This document shows positions 10,773 to 19,337 of a DNA stretch of 64,000 nucleotides, in pieces. Position 1 is the first letter of the stretch. Every line of letters begins with the position of its first letter. The stretch is from Rhodomicrobium vannielii ATCC 17100 (lineage in GTDB: Bacteria; Pseudomonadota; Alphaproteobacteria; Rhizobiales; Rhodomicrobiaceae). Both the position numbers and the translations under genes were made by a program. The stretch spans positions 2,883,501-2,947,500 of the forward strand of contig NC_014664.1 of the NCBI RefSeq assembly GCF_000166055.1, given 5' to 3'. The notes below the pieces were generated by a model. That model saw only the letters and a list, made by a program, of their open reading frames with translations. It was not told the origin of the DNA and did not search any database.

Positions 10773-11699
10773 TCAGCCCTTCTGCGTGAGCAACGCGCGA
10801 TAGATCACCTGAAACTGCTCAAGCGTCTTGTAGCGAATGATGACCTCGCCCGCTTCGCCAGAACCGGGGTTCATCACCACGGAAAGCCCTAGCGCATCGG
10901 ACATGTCACGTTCGGCCGCGCGCGAGTCTGCGTCCTTCTGCGGCGCGGCGGCCTTGGCGGTTGGCGCCTTGCCCTCGCTCGCCTTCTTGCCCATCACGAG
11001 CGCTTCCACATCGCGCACGTTGAGGCCCTTCTTCACGATATCGAGCGCGACCGTTTCCGCGTCCTCACGTCCGATGAGCGCGCGTGCATGGCCCGCCGAA
11101 AGCGACCCGTCGCGCACCAACACCTGCACCGGCTCGGGCAGCTTGAGAAGACGCATCGTGTTCGCGAGATGGCTGCGGCTCTTGCCGATGATGCCCGCGA
11201 GTTCTTCCTGCGTATAGCCGAAGCGCTCCACAAGTTCCTTGTAGCCGCCCGCCTCTTCGATGGCGTTCAGATCGGCGCGCTGCACGTTCTCGATGATCGC
11301 GAGTTCGAGCGCTTCCTGATCGCTGAGCGAGCGGACGATAACGGGAACCGTGTGAAGCGAAGCCCGCTGAGCCGCGCGCCAGCGGCGTTCGCCAGCGACG
11401 ATCTCGTAAGACGTCTGCGCCGCATCGGCCGGCCGGACGACGATCGGCTGAACGAGGCCCTTCTCACGGATCGAACCCGCAAGCTCATCCAGCTCCGCCT
11501 CGTTGAAATTCTTGCGCGGGTTGAAAGCGCTCGGCCGCACGCGGTCGATCGGAACCTGCCGGATCTCGCCATTCGCAGCAATGATGCGTGGCGTTCCAAT
11601 GGGCGTTGCATCGCCGATGAGGGATGCAAGGCCGCGTCCAAGGCGGCTTGCCCGAACGGGCGACGGCCCTGTCGCTAATGCGCCCGATCTTGTCTCCAT
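10773..11699 (-). CDS. parB: Chromosome-partitioning protein ParB
   Basis: CTP-dependent DNA clamp that loads at parS and partners ParA for origin segregation. It has 308 residues from the ATG at 11699, preceded by GGAG; an upstream in-frame start at 11768 lacks support. The N-terminal SRLGRGLASLIGD matches the ParA-stimulating segment. The CTPase domain carries NPRKNFNEAELDELAGSI and GERRWRAAQ. The central helix-turn-helix (GYTQEELAGIIGKSRSHLAN) recognises parS, and a C-terminal dimer domain follows. It lies 113 nt after parA. Matching parS-like 16-mers occur upstream in this window. Confidence 0.96.
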   Translation of the reverse strand: METRSGALATGPSPVRASRLGRGLASLIGDATPIGTPRIIAANGEIRQVPIDRVRPSAFNPRKNFNEAELDELAGSIREKGLVQPIVVRPADAAQTSYEIVAGERRWRAAQRASLHTVPVIVRSLSDQEALELAIIENVQRADLNAIEEAGGYKELVERFGYTQEELAGIIGKSRSHLANTMRLLKLPEPVQVLVRDGSLSAGHARALIGREDAETVALDIVKKGLNVRDVEALVMGKKASEGKAPTAKAAAPQKDADSRAAERDMSDALGLSVVMNPGSGEAGEVIIRYKTLEQFQVIYRALLTQKG

Positions 11700-11812
11700 G
11701 TCGCTCTCCAGTCGCAAATGGTCATCATGTCTCGCCGCAGTGGCGGCAGCCCTCGACATACTCACCAACGCAAATCACTCGAACGCGGGCCGCGTCGCAA
11801 CGGCCCGGCCCG

Positions 11813-12661
11813 TTACGCCGCCTTCGCAGCTGCGGCCGCTGCCGTCGCCGCCTCGCGCGTGATCATTTCCGCCGCGAGGTCCATGTAAGCCTTGCTGCCC
11901 GCGCTCGTGTGATCGTAGAGGAGCAGCGGCTTGCCGTGAGACGGCGCTTCCGCGATGCGCACATTGCGCGGAATGATGGTGTCGTAGACCTTCTGGCCGA
12001 AGAAGCTCCGAACTTCGGTCGCGACTTCGTTGGAAAGCCGCGTACGGCCGTCATGCATGGTGAGCACGACGCCGTGGATTTCGAGGCCGGGGTTCAGGCT
12101 CGCCTGGACGAAGTCGATGGTTTCCTTCAACTGCTGGATCCCTTCGAGGGCGAAGAACTCGCACTGCACGGGCACAAGCGCTGCATCGGCCGCCGCGAGC
12201 GCGTTCAGCGTCAGAATGCTGAGCGATGGCGGGCAATCGATGAGCACATAAGAAAGACGGTCGGCGGGCGCGCGGTCCAGCTCGGACGCACGAAGCGACG
12301 CGATGGCATCGCGCAGGAAGTAAGCGCGGTTCGGCGCGGCCGCGATTTCCGGCTCAAGACCGGCAAGATCTCGCGTGGACGGAGCGACGAACAGGCCGGG
12401 GATCGCCGCGGGCGTCATCGCCTGTTCAAGAGCCGCCGCGCCCGCGAGCACGTCATAAGTGGATACGTGGCGCGCTTCTTCCGGCACACCGAGGCCGGTC
12501 GACGCGTTGCCTTGCGGATCGAGGTCGATCACCAGCACGCGCTCGCCAGCCGCCGCCAGCGCCGTGCCAAGATTGATGGCCGTTGTCGTCTTCCCCACGC
12601 CGCCCTTCTGATTGGCGACCGCGAACACCCGAAGACCTGCTGCTTGGTTTCTCTTTGTCAC
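11813..12661 (-). CDS. parA: Chromosome-partitioning ATPase ParA
   Basis: Deviant Walker ATPase that moves ParB-parS complexes. It has 282 residues. The GTG start at 12661 overlaps the rsmG stop codon (GTGA), implying translational coupling. The P-loop NQKGGVGKTTTAINLG is near residue 16, with the Walker B region VLIDCPPSLSILTLNAL. Length and absence of an N-terminal DNA-binding extension identify the chromosomal (Soj-type) rather than plasmid type I long form. The open frame extends further upstream but only through rsmG coding sequence. Confidence 0.96.
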   Translation of the reverse strand: MTKRNQAAGLRVFAVANQKGGVGKTTTAINLGTALAAAGERVLVIDLDPQGNASTGLGVPEEARHVSTYDVLAGAAALEQAMTPAAIPGLFVAPSTRDLAGLEPEIAAAPNRAYFLRDAIASLRASELDRAPADRLSYVLIDCPPSLSILTLNALAAADAALVPVQCEFFALEGIQQLKETIDFVQASLNPGLEIHGVVLTMHDGRTRLSNEVATEVRSFFGQKVYDTIIPRNVRIAEAPSHGKPLLLYDHTSAGSKAYMDLAAEMITREAATAAAAAAKAA

Positions 12662-13338
12662 TGCTCGCCACCTTGTCTGAGCATCGGCTTGCCGATTTCC
12701 AAAATGCGACCCTCTGAATCGCTGAGGCTGGCGTGGCTCTTGACTTCGAAAGCCCATCGCTTCTGCGCGTCAGCGATCTCTACTTCGGCCTCTCGGCCTT
12801 TAAGAAACAATCCGGTTGACGCATTACCGAAGAACGGGAGGGCCAGCTCCAACAGCGCATCGAGCGATGCCAGTGCACGCGCCGTGACAACATCGGCAAC
12901 GGGTACCGCGCCCATCGCGGCGGCATCGGCTATGCGCATGTTGTGCACGCGAGCGGGAGCCCCCGTCCGCCGCGCGACCTCGGAAAGAAACGCACACTTT
13001 CTTGCGTTGCTCTCCACAAGATGCACACAGGCGCACTCTTTCTGATTCGCGATCATAATAGCAATCGCGAGTCCGGGGAATCCCCCGCCCGAACCGAGGT
13101 CAACCCACGTTCTGGCGCCGGGCGCGAGCGCGACGAGCTGAGCCGAATCCGCGAAATGCCTTTGCCATATTTGAGGAATTGTCTTCGGGGCGACGAGGTT
13201 CACCGCCTTCTGCCACTGCATCAGAAGCTTTTCGTACAATTCGAGTTTTTCCACTGTTTCATGTGAAACACGAAAGGTCCGGGCAAATTCTGCGGCGCTT
13301 TTGATATCAAGCTTGCCGTATGTGGGAGCGATTGCCAT
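12658..13338 (-). CDS. rsmG: 16S rRNA (guanine-527-N7)-methyltransferase RsmG (GidB)
   Basis: S-adenosylmethionine-dependent methylation of G527 in 16S rRNA. It has 226 residues from ATG 13338; the frame remains open to 13455, but longer forms exceed the family length and overlap the divergent gene at 13337. Motifs are NLVAPKTIPQIWQRHFADS, the SAM-binding TWVDLGSGGGFPGLAIAI and the VTARALASLDALLE region. The codons for VSHET near residue 24 form a parS-like site. Gene order rsmG-parA-parB is conserved; mnmG, usually directly upstream, has been displaced by about 2.5 kb. Confidence 0.93.
   Translation of the reverse strand: MAIAPTYGKLDIKSAAEFARTFRVSHETVEKLELYEKLLMQWQKAVNLVAPKTIPQIWQRHFADSAQLVALAPGARTWVDLGSGGGFPGLAIAIMIANQKECACVHLVESNARKCAFLSEVARRTGAPARVHNMRIADAAAMGAVPVADVVTARALASLDALLELALPFFGNASTGLFLKGREAEVEIADAQKRWAFEVKSHASLSDSEGRILEIGKPMLRQGGEQ
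13255..13270. promoter_or_regulatory. parS-like site inside rsmG
   Basis: TGTTTCATGTGAAACA matches the general bacterial parS consensus TGTTTCACGTGAAACA at 15 of 16 positions. It lies within the rsmG 5' coding region, about 0.6 kb upstream of parA. The location next to parAB makes ParB binding likely. Confidence 0.75.
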
Positions 13339-13723
13339 GGCGGATATCATCACAGATGTGCATTCGATCAGTTCCGGCACAGACTGGTTTTTTTTAAATG
13401 AAACAGCAACCGAATTAGCGCAATTTGAAGGGGTGGCGTGTTTCGCACTCGTCACAACTCGTGATGAAATTGATATTTCAAGGGTGTCGAAGCGCGTGAT
13501 AGCGCTTGCGCGCAGTCAGCTAGAATTCGATCTCATTGGAGAAAAAATCGAACTAATGACCAACATTCTGTCTCGTTCTGAAGCGCTTCAGGAGATAGAA
13601 GCCAACCGCCTCAACTCAGATTATTATCAGACAAAGAAGTTTATCGATAACTCTAAGGCTGCTATCGCCGACGCGGATCGGATCGTAGCTCGCGCCATGA
13701 GAACCATAAAGAGTGAGACATAG
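13337..13723 (+). CDS. Hypothetical protein, low-GC ORF divergent from rsmG
   Basis: A 128-residue soluble protein of unknown function. The ATG at 13337 has GGGAGC about 8 nt upstream; it starts MADIITDVHSISSGTDWF. There is no signal peptide, membrane helix or recognised motif. The second half is charged and probably helical (ALARSQLEFDLIGEKIELMT, SDYYQTKKFIDNSKAAIADA). The DNA is clearly richer in A+T than its neighbours (for example TTTTTTTAAATGAAACAGC), suggesting recent acquisition or weak codon selection. Its start abuts the rsmG start on the opposite strand. I do not recognise it. Confidence 0.6.
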   Translation: MADIITDVHSISSGTDWFFLNETATELAQFEGVACFALVTTRDEIDISRVSKRVIALARSQLEFDLIGEKIELMTNILSRSEALQEIEANRLNSDYYQTKKFIDNSKAAIADADRIVARAMRTIKSET

Positions 13724-13812
13724 ATCTTCGCGCTAAATTTCTGCGGCGCTGTTCACGTTTGAAGCACTCATCAATGGTATCCGTTGAGTGGGGGCGCTTT
13801 GGAGATTGCAGC

Positions 13813-14451
13813 ATGCTGCCGCGCGTTCCCATGGCCCTTCCCACGCTTCTTGTTGCGCTGCTTTGCGGCGTCACGCAAACCGAGGCGTCGAAGTTGTTCA
13901 CAGACGAGGCCGAATTTCTCATCGCGCCCGTTCCCTCGGCCGAATGGTCCGTTCAGGAAACCGAAACCCGCCCGAAATTCGCCGAGGTCGATTACCTGCC
14001 GAATGGGCAAACGTCCGACGACTGGGACCGGCTCGTCACGGTGCAGACCTGGCGCGATCCGGGCTTCCGCTACGACGCCCTCGCGGAAACGATGAAGGAG
14101 CAGGTGGAGGCGACGCAGCCCTGCAAATCCACCGCCATGCAAAAGCTCGCCGACCGCAAGGTGAGCGGCTACGACGCCGCGCTTTACGCGCTGTCCTGTC
14201 CCGAGAACAAGACCACCGGCAAGGGCGAGTATACGCTCATTCTCCAGATCCAGGGGCGTGACGCGGTTTATGGCGTGCAGCGGTCATGGCGCGGCGCGGC
14301 ATTCGAGCCCGGCGCGATCCCCGTTCCTCATGACGAGGGCGAGGAATGGCTCGCGTGGTTCGATCGCATCCAGCTCTGCGATAATCGCCTCGCGGGCAAA
14401 AGCTGCGGCGACGCCCTCGGCAAGGCGACAGCCACCGCCCGCAAGCGCTGA
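13813..14451 (+). CDS. Hypothetical secreted protein
   Basis: 212 residues from the ATG at 13813, which follows GGAG at suitable spacing. The N-terminus (MLPRVPMALPTLLVALLCGV) is a typical Sec signal peptide with a probable cleavage near TEA-SK. The mature part is hydrophilic with several cysteines (QPCKST, LSCPEN, IQLCDN, KSCGDA) that could form disulfides in the periplasm. It is Trp-rich in places (DDWDRLVTVQTW, EEWLAWFDRIQ). It is the first of three plus-strand secreted proteins in a row. Family not recognised. Confidence 0.7.
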   Translation: MLPRVPMALPTLLVALLCGVTQTEASKLFTDEAEFLIAPVPSAEWSVQETETRPKFAEVDYLPNGQTSDDWDRLVTVQTWRDPGFRYDALAETMKEQVEATQPCKSTAMQKLADRKVSGYDAALYALSCPENKTTGKGEYTLILQIQGRDAVYGVQRSWRGAAFEPGAIPVPHDEGEEWLAWFDRIQLCDNRLAGKSCGDALGKATATARKR

Positions 14452-14645
14452 CGCGACACGCCGCCGCTCCGTCCATCCGCGCGCCTCGGTCACATTCCGT
14501 GGAAGCGCCACCGTGACGCTCTCCAGCGACGCCCGCCTTCATGATAAGAGTTACGCGGGCCAGCGGAGGCGCGACCGCCAGCACGGCGGCGGCTTGGCTT
14601 GCCCGCATGGGCTCGATTTTGGCGTACCCGCCGGGAGGAATTTTC

Positions 14646-14942
14646 ATGACTGTATTTCGCATCCTGTCCGCATCCATCGCGGCGGCCGTCACAGCAACCT
14701 CGCTTCTCGCCGCTCCGGCCGCGTTGGCGCAGGACTATTGGAGCCAATCGTGCGGCGATCTCTGGTACCGCCGCAACGCGATCTATGCCGCCAACGGTTA
14801 TTGCTTCAAGACGGAGCGCGCGCTCCGCGTCTTCGGCAATAATGGCTGCCGCTTCTATGTCGAAGCCGACGTGCCGATGTCCCGCGCCGAACGCGCTGAG
14901 ATCGACATCATCCGCAGTGTCGAAGCGCGCAAGGGCTGCTGA
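14646..14942 (+). CDS. Small secreted YARHG-domain protein
   Basis: 98 residues from the ATG at 14646, which has GGAGGA upstream. The signal peptide ends near PAALAQ-DY. The mature domain CGDLWYRRNAIYAANGYCF resembles the extracellular YARHG domain (LWxxRNxIYxxxGY), here with paired cysteines. It ends with an alpha-helical segment and a terminal RKGC-like cysteine. The domain occurs in secreted or cell-envelope proteins, sometimes beside peptidases, and a peptidase gene follows here. Molecular role unknown. Confidence 0.75.
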   Translation: MTVFRILSASIAAAVTATSLLAAPAALAQDYWSQSCGDLWYRRNAIYAANGYCFKTERALRVFGNNGCRFYVEADVPMSRAERAEIDIIRSVEARKGC

Positions 14943-15034
14943 AGCTGGGCAATCGAGGCATGGCACGCGGGGGCGGGAAGCCGCCGTTTCCGCGCGCCGT
15001 CCGGAACGTCCCCGAACGAATGGAAAACCGCGCC

Positions 15035-15883
15035 ATGCGCCTGTTCGCCTTCTTAATGCTTTGCTTAAGCTTGGTCGCTTTTTGCCCCGCCGACGCCCAG
15101 ACGCTCGACCAGAAGGCGCAGGCGCTGATCGCAGCCTATCCCGATCACCTCGCGTCTTTCGATGGCGCGAACCTCCTCTGGAAGGACGGCACGAAAATGC
15201 CGTTCGGCGAGGAGCGCGCCGACAAGCCGCTTCAGGAGTTGATCGAGCGGCCGGACATCGCGGACATGTTTCACTGGCCTTATGTCTTCGGCGGCGCGGC
15301 ACTCCCCGTGAAGGCGGAGGCCGATCCGGGCCGCGTCCGCAACGAAGCCTTCTTCGCGAAGATGTATGGCGCGTGTGAGAAGCGGCCCGCAGGCTCATGT
15401 GCGAGCGTCTCCTGCAAACCCGCCGCGCCGGTCCGCCGCGTGACCTGGGTGCCGAAGTTCGGCGGCGGCGCGATGCAGGCCGCGACAGTGAACGGCGTAG
15501 CCGACAAGCTCAAGGCCGTGGCGGTCGAGCTTGAAGCCCTCGGCCCAGCCTACGCGAAATACCTCGTGCCCGATGGCGGCAGCCACGTGCCGCGCTGCAT
15601 CGCGCGCACCACACGGCTCAGCGTCCACTCGTTCGGCATCGCCTTCGACATCAACCCGGAGCATGGCGGCTATTGGCAATACGGTCTGCCGCGCGCGATG
15701 GACGAAGCCGCCGTGCGTGAGAAGGGCATCGCGCTTGTCTACCGCAACAAGGTGCCGCCAGAGATCGTGCGCGTGTTCGAGAAGCACGGCTTCATCTGGG
15801 GCGGCAGTTGGTATCACTTCGACGGCATGCACTTCGAGTATCGCCCGGAGTTCCTGGCGCTGAAGGCGATCATGGAGAAGTGA
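15035..15883 (+). CDS. M15-family metallopeptidase (D-Ala-D-Ala carboxypeptidase-like), secreted
   Basis: Likely zinc peptidase acting on peptidoglycan peptides in the periplasm. The signal peptide is MRLFAFLMLCLSLVAFCPAD. The catalytic domain is C-terminal: SVHSFGIAFDIN gives the first His and Asp zinc ligands, and SWYHFDGMHFEYRP gives the third ligand and catalytic residues, the order of the VanY/DacB-like M15 family. The N-terminal half is a lineage-specific cap. The start at 15035 puts the signal peptide at the N-terminus; an ATG at 15020 is also possible. Confidence 0.85.
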   Translation: MRLFAFLMLCLSLVAFCPADAQTLDQKAQALIAAYPDHLASFDGANLLWKDGTKMPFGEERADKPLQELIERPDIADMFHWPYVFGGAALPVKAEADPGRVRNEAFFAKMYGACEKRPAGSCASVSCKPAAPVRRVTWVPKFGGGAMQAATVNGVADKLKAVAVELEALGPAYAKYLVPDGGSHVPRCIARTTRLSVHSFGIAFDINPEHGGYWQYGLPRAMDEAAVREKGIALVYRNKVPPEIVRVFEKHGFIWGGSWYHFDGMHFEYRPEFLALKAIMEK

Positions 15884-15907
15884 GCGCGGGCGTCTCTGGC
15901 GTCGCGC

Positions 15908-15923
15908 GGCTTCACGTGAAACG
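15908..15923. promoter_or_regulatory. Degenerate parS-like site
   Basis: GGCTTCACGTGAAACG keeps the TTCACGTGAA core and matches 13 of 16 consensus parS positions. It lies in the 82-nt spacer between the peptidase and mnmG stops. It might be a weak ParB site or chance; confidence comes only from clustering with better sites. Confidence 0.4.
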
Positions 15924-15965
15924 AAACGCGACACGGCGACGGGCCCGGTCGTCACTCGGCGGCGC

Positions 15966-17831
15966 TTACGCGGCGCGGGCCGTCTTCCTGATATGGGCGA
16001 GCAGCACCATCAGCGCGGCGGGCGTCATGCCGTCGATGCGGGCCGCCTGCGCGAGCGTCGCCGGGCGGTGGCGGTCGAGCTTCTGACGTACCTCGTTCGA
16101 TAGCCCCTGGATCGCCGCGAAGTCGAGCGCGGGCGGAATGGCCACGGCCTCGTCCTTGCGGAAAGCGACAATGCTCGCCTCCTGTCGGTCGAGATACACG
16201 GCATAGCGCGCGTCCACTTCCAGCCGCTCCACGGTGCCGCGCGGCATGTCGCCAAGCTCCGGCCAGACGCGAGCGAGCGCGGCAATGGATTGCCCCGGCA
16301 ACGCCAGCAGATCGAAGGCCGAACGGCGGCGGCCATCGCGGTTCAGCACGATGCCATGACGCGCGGCCTCGTCGGGTGTCAGCGTCAGCGTTTCAAGAAG
16401 CCGCCGAGCCGAGCCGAGCGCATCCGCCTTCGCGGCATAGGCGGCCTCACGCGCCGACCCCACACAGCCCGCTCGCGCGCCGAGCGGCGTCAACCGCTCA
16501 TCCGCATTGTCGGCGCGAAGCCGCAAGCGATACTCGGCGCGGCTGGTGAACATGCGATAGGGCTCGGACACGCCGCGCGTCACGAGGTCGTCGATCATGA
16601 CGCCGATATAGCCGTCCGTGCGCGAAACGACGAAATCCGCCACGCCGCCGCTCGCCACCAACGCCGCGTTGATGCCGGCAACGAGACCCTGCCCCGCCGC
16701 CTCCTCATAGCCGGTCGTGCCGTTGATCTGCCCCGCGAGAAACAGGCGCGGCAGCCGCTTCACTTCGAGCGTGGCGGTGAGTTCGCGCGGGTCCACATAG
16801 TCATATTCGATGGCGTAGCCGGGCCGGACGATGGTAGCGCGCTCAAGGCCGGGGATCGTCGCGATGAACGCGCGCTGCACATCCTCAGGCAGCGAGGTCG
16901 AGATGCCGTTCGGGTAGACGGTCGGATCGTCGAGGCCCTCCGGCTCCAGAAAGATCTGATGACTCTCGCGGTCGGCGAAGCGCACTACCTTGTCCTCGAT
17001 GGACGGACAGTAGCGCGGGCCGACGCCCTCGATCTGGCCCGAGTACATCGGCGCGCGGTGGATGTTCGCGCGGATGATGGCGTGCGTCTCCGCCGTCGTC
17101 GCGGTGATGGCGCAGGCGATCTGCGGCGTCTCGATGCGATCCGTCATGAAGGAGAACGGCACGGGCGGCGCGTCCCCTGGCTGGCTGTCGAGGCGCGTGA
17201 AGTCGATGGTGCGGCCGTCGAGGCGCGCGGGTGTGCCGGTCTTGAGGCGACCCATGCGAAGGCCGAGCGCATAGAGCCGGTCGCTGAGGCCGATGGACGG
17301 AGCCTCGCCCACGCGGCCCGCAGGCGTCCGCGTTTCGCCCAGATGGATAACGCCCTTGAGGAAGGTGCCCGTGGTGATGGCGACCGCTCCGCTGCGCAGC
17401 TCGCGCCCGCTCGCCGTGACGACGCCCGCGACAGCGCCACTCTCAACCAGAAGATCCTCGACCGCGTCTTCCACCACGGTCAGCCCGTCCTGTGCGGCGA
17501 GCGCCGCCTGCATCTCGCGGCGATAGAGCTTGCGGTCGGCCTGCGCGCGCGGTCCCTGCACCGCCGGACCCTTGGAGCGGTTCAGCATGCGGAACTGAAT
17601 GCCCGCCTTGTCGATGACGCGTCCCATAAGCCCGTCGAGCGCATCCACCTCACGGACGAGGTGCCCCTTGCCGAGTCCGCCGATCGCCGGATTGCACGAC
17701 ATCTCGCCGAGCGTCGCCGCCTTGTGCGTGACGAGCGCCGTGGCCGCACCCATGCGCGCGGCGGCGGCTGCCGCCTCGCACCCGGCGTGCCCGCCACCCA
17801 CCACGATCACATCGAAAGCCCGCTCGGCCAT
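15966..17831 (-). CDS. mnmG: tRNA uridine-5-carboxymethylaminomethyl modification enzyme MnmG (GidA)
   Basis: FAD enzyme that works with MnmE to install the cmnm5 group on wobble uridine 34. It has 621 residues, the normal long form. The N-terminal dinucleotide fold is [19 protein letters not shown]. Family signatures include [38 protein letters not shown] and, later, [17 protein letters not shown]. The C-terminal helical domain that contacts MnmE is complete. In many bacteria it lies beside mnmE and rsmG; here a CBS gene separates it from mnmE and secreted-protein genes separate it from rsmG. Confidence 0.97.
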   Translation of the reverse strand: MAERAFDVIVVGGGHAGCEAAAAAARMGAATALVTHKAATLGEMSCNPAIGGLGKGHLVREVDALDGLMGRVIDKAGIQFRMLNRSKGPAVQGPRAQADRKLYRREMQAALAAQDGLTVVEDAVEDLLVESGAVAGVVTASGRELRSGAVAITTGTFLKGVIHLGETRTPAGRVGEAPSIGLSDRLYALGLRMGRLKTGTPARLDGRTIDFTRLDSQPGDAPPVPFSFMTDRIETPQIACAITATTAETHAIIRANIHRAPMYSGQIEGVGPRYCPSIEDKVVRFADRESHQIFLEPEGLDDPTVYPNGISTSLPEDVQRAFIATIPGLERATIVRPGYAIEYDYVDPRELTATLEVKRLPRLFLAGQINGTTGYEEAAGQGLVAGINAALVASGGVADFVVSRTDGYIGVMIDDLVTRGVSEPYRMFTSRAEYRLRLRADNADERLTPLGARAGCVGSAREAAYAAKADALGSARRLLETLTLTPDEAARHGIVLNRDGRRRSAFDLLALPGQSIAALARVWPELGDMPRGTVERLEVDARYAVYLDRQEASIVAFRKDEAVAIPPALDFAAIQGLSNEVRQKLDRHRPATLAQAARIDGMTPAALMVLLAHIRKTARAA

Positions 17832-17937
17832 CGTTCACATCCCGTCGTCTTTTGGAAAATCAGCCGCGTCAGGCGAAGTCCGCCTCCGGGCGCGCCCCGA
17901 AGATAGCAACGCCACGACGCAATTGAAATGGCGGTCT

Positions 17938-17953
17938 GGCTTCACGTGAACGC
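17938..17953. promoter_or_regulatory. Partial parS-like core
   Basis: GGCTTCACGTGAACGC carries the palindromic core TTCACGTGAA but only 11 of 16 consensus positions. It is in the 252-nt divergent spacer between mnmG and the CBS-domain gene, so it could instead be an operator. Weak. Confidence 0.3.
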
Positions 17954-18083
17954 GGCGCTTGTCGCACTTGCGAAAAGACGCGACACTTTTTTGGGATCGG
18001 CCAGCGACGCTGCCGCTAGCAAAACGTCGCCTCTGCGATTAGGTGCATCATTCGTTGGTGAACACTCACTCTAGGAGAGAGCA

Positions 18084-19082
18084 ATGCAGGCGCGAGATGT
18101 CATGACGAAACCGGTCATCACGGCGACGCCCGACACCGACATCCGCACGATCGCGGCCATCATGATGGAGAAGCAGATCGGGGGCTTGCCCGTGCTCGAC
18201 TCCAGCGGCGTCGTGATCGGGATAGTGACGGAAGGCGACCTCCTCCGCCTCAAGGCGCCGGACGAGCAGAAGATCCACGACTGGCGGCTCACGCTTCTCC
18301 TGGACCCGAAGACGCACGCCAAGCCTCTCCTCGAAAAGCTGGAGGCCAACCTGACGGCGCGCGACGTGATGTCGGCTCCGGTCATGACCGTGCCCGACGG
18401 CGCCGAGGTGCTGGAGATCTGCAAGATGTTCGTCGATACCGGCATCAAGCGTGTGCCCGTGACGCGCGAAGGGCGTCTCATCGGGATCGTGAGCCGTTCC
18501 GACATCATCGCCCGCATCGCGCAGATGAAGCCGGAGCCGCCACAGGGGGAAGGCATCTTCGGTTGGACGCTTCACCTCGATCCGTTCGACCGCGACAAGG
18601 ACAGGACGCCGCCCCCACCGCCCGCGCCGGAGCCGCGCCCGGACGCTGTTGTGACTGCCGCCGACTTCCGCCTCATCGCGCAGGACGCTGCGGCGAAGAA
18701 AATGCGACAGCGCGCGATCCAGGACCACGTCAAGAGCGACGACCGCATGGCGCGCGTGAAGCAGCTCATCGACACGCACTTGTCCGAGGACGAGTGGCTG
18801 ACGGTGTTGCAAAGGTCGCGCGATGCGGCGGAGCGGGGCGAACGCGAATATCTCGTGCTCCAGTTTCCGGCCGAGCTGTGCAGCGACGGCGGCCGTGCGA
18901 TCAATGTCGGCGAGCCAGGCTGGCCCGCGACCCTTCGCGGCGAGGCGGCGGAAACCTTCCTGCGCTACGAGCGCACCCTCAAGGATCGCGGCTTCCACAT
19001 GATCGCGCGCGTGCTCAGCTTCCCGAACGGCTATCTCGGCGATATCGGGCTGTTCCTGCACTGGGGCGGCATCATGGATTAG
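18084..19082 (+). CDS. CBS-domain protein
   Basis: 332 residues. Two CBS domains form the N-terminal half: residues about 1-60 (MQARDVMTKPVITATPDTDI) and about 90-150 (LTARDVMSAPVMTVPDGAEV), which together normally make an adenine-nucleotide sensor. A proline-rich linker (TPPPPPAPEPRP) joins a C-terminal region of about 120 residues without a domain I recognise, containing LSEDEWLTVLQRSRDAAERG. A good ribosome site (AGGAGAG) precedes the ATG. No membrane segments, so it is probably a cytosolic regulatory protein. It sits between mnmG and mnmE, facing mnmE. Confidence 0.85.
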   Translation: MQARDVMTKPVITATPDTDIRTIAAIMMEKQIGGLPVLDSSGVVIGIVTEGDLLRLKAPDEQKIHDWRLTLLLDPKTHAKPLLEKLEANLTARDVMSAPVMTVPDGAEVLEICKMFVDTGIKRVPVTREGRLIGIVSRSDIIARIAQMKPEPPQGEGIFGWTLHLDPFDRDKDRTPPPPPAPEPRPDAVVTAADFRLIAQDAAAKKMRQRAIQDHVKSDDRMARVKQLIDTHLSEDEWLTVLQRSRDAAERGEREYLVLQFPAELCSDGGRAINVGEPGWPATLRGEAAETFLRYERTLKDRGFHMIARVLSFPNGYLGDIGLFLHWGGIMD

Positions 19083-19279
19083 CGCGGAGCGGATAGCGCC
19101 GCGCCGCCGCCGGTTTCGCGACAAGCAAGCCAGAGCGAAGCCCGCTTGCGCTCTGGAACGTGGCGGGCCACTCGCGCCCAAGACCAACCGCCCGCGAACG
19201 GCATTACCCCCATACCCCGATTTCTATCGCTTAGCTGTCTCGCCGCTGGCGATGCGGCGGCCCGTCCAGCCGCCGCCAA

Positions 19280-19295
19280 TGTTTCATGTGAAACA
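19280..19295. promoter_or_regulatory. parS-like site downstream of mnmE
   Basis: TGTTTCATGTGAAACA, identical to the copy in rsmG and 15/16 to the parS consensus. It lies in the 255-nt non-coding gap between the convergent CBS-domain gene and mnmE. Exact repetition of a 16-mer 6 kb apart, beside parAB, supports a real ParB site. Confidence 0.8.
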
Positions 19296-19337
19296 CTTTG
19301 TTTACTTCTCCGGCGGCGGTCCCTCGCCCCTGAGCAG

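Noticed and set aside
16290-17906. A 538-codon plus-strand open frame opposite mnmG
   Set aside because: Arg/Ala/His-rich shadow of mnmG with no ribosome site or motif.
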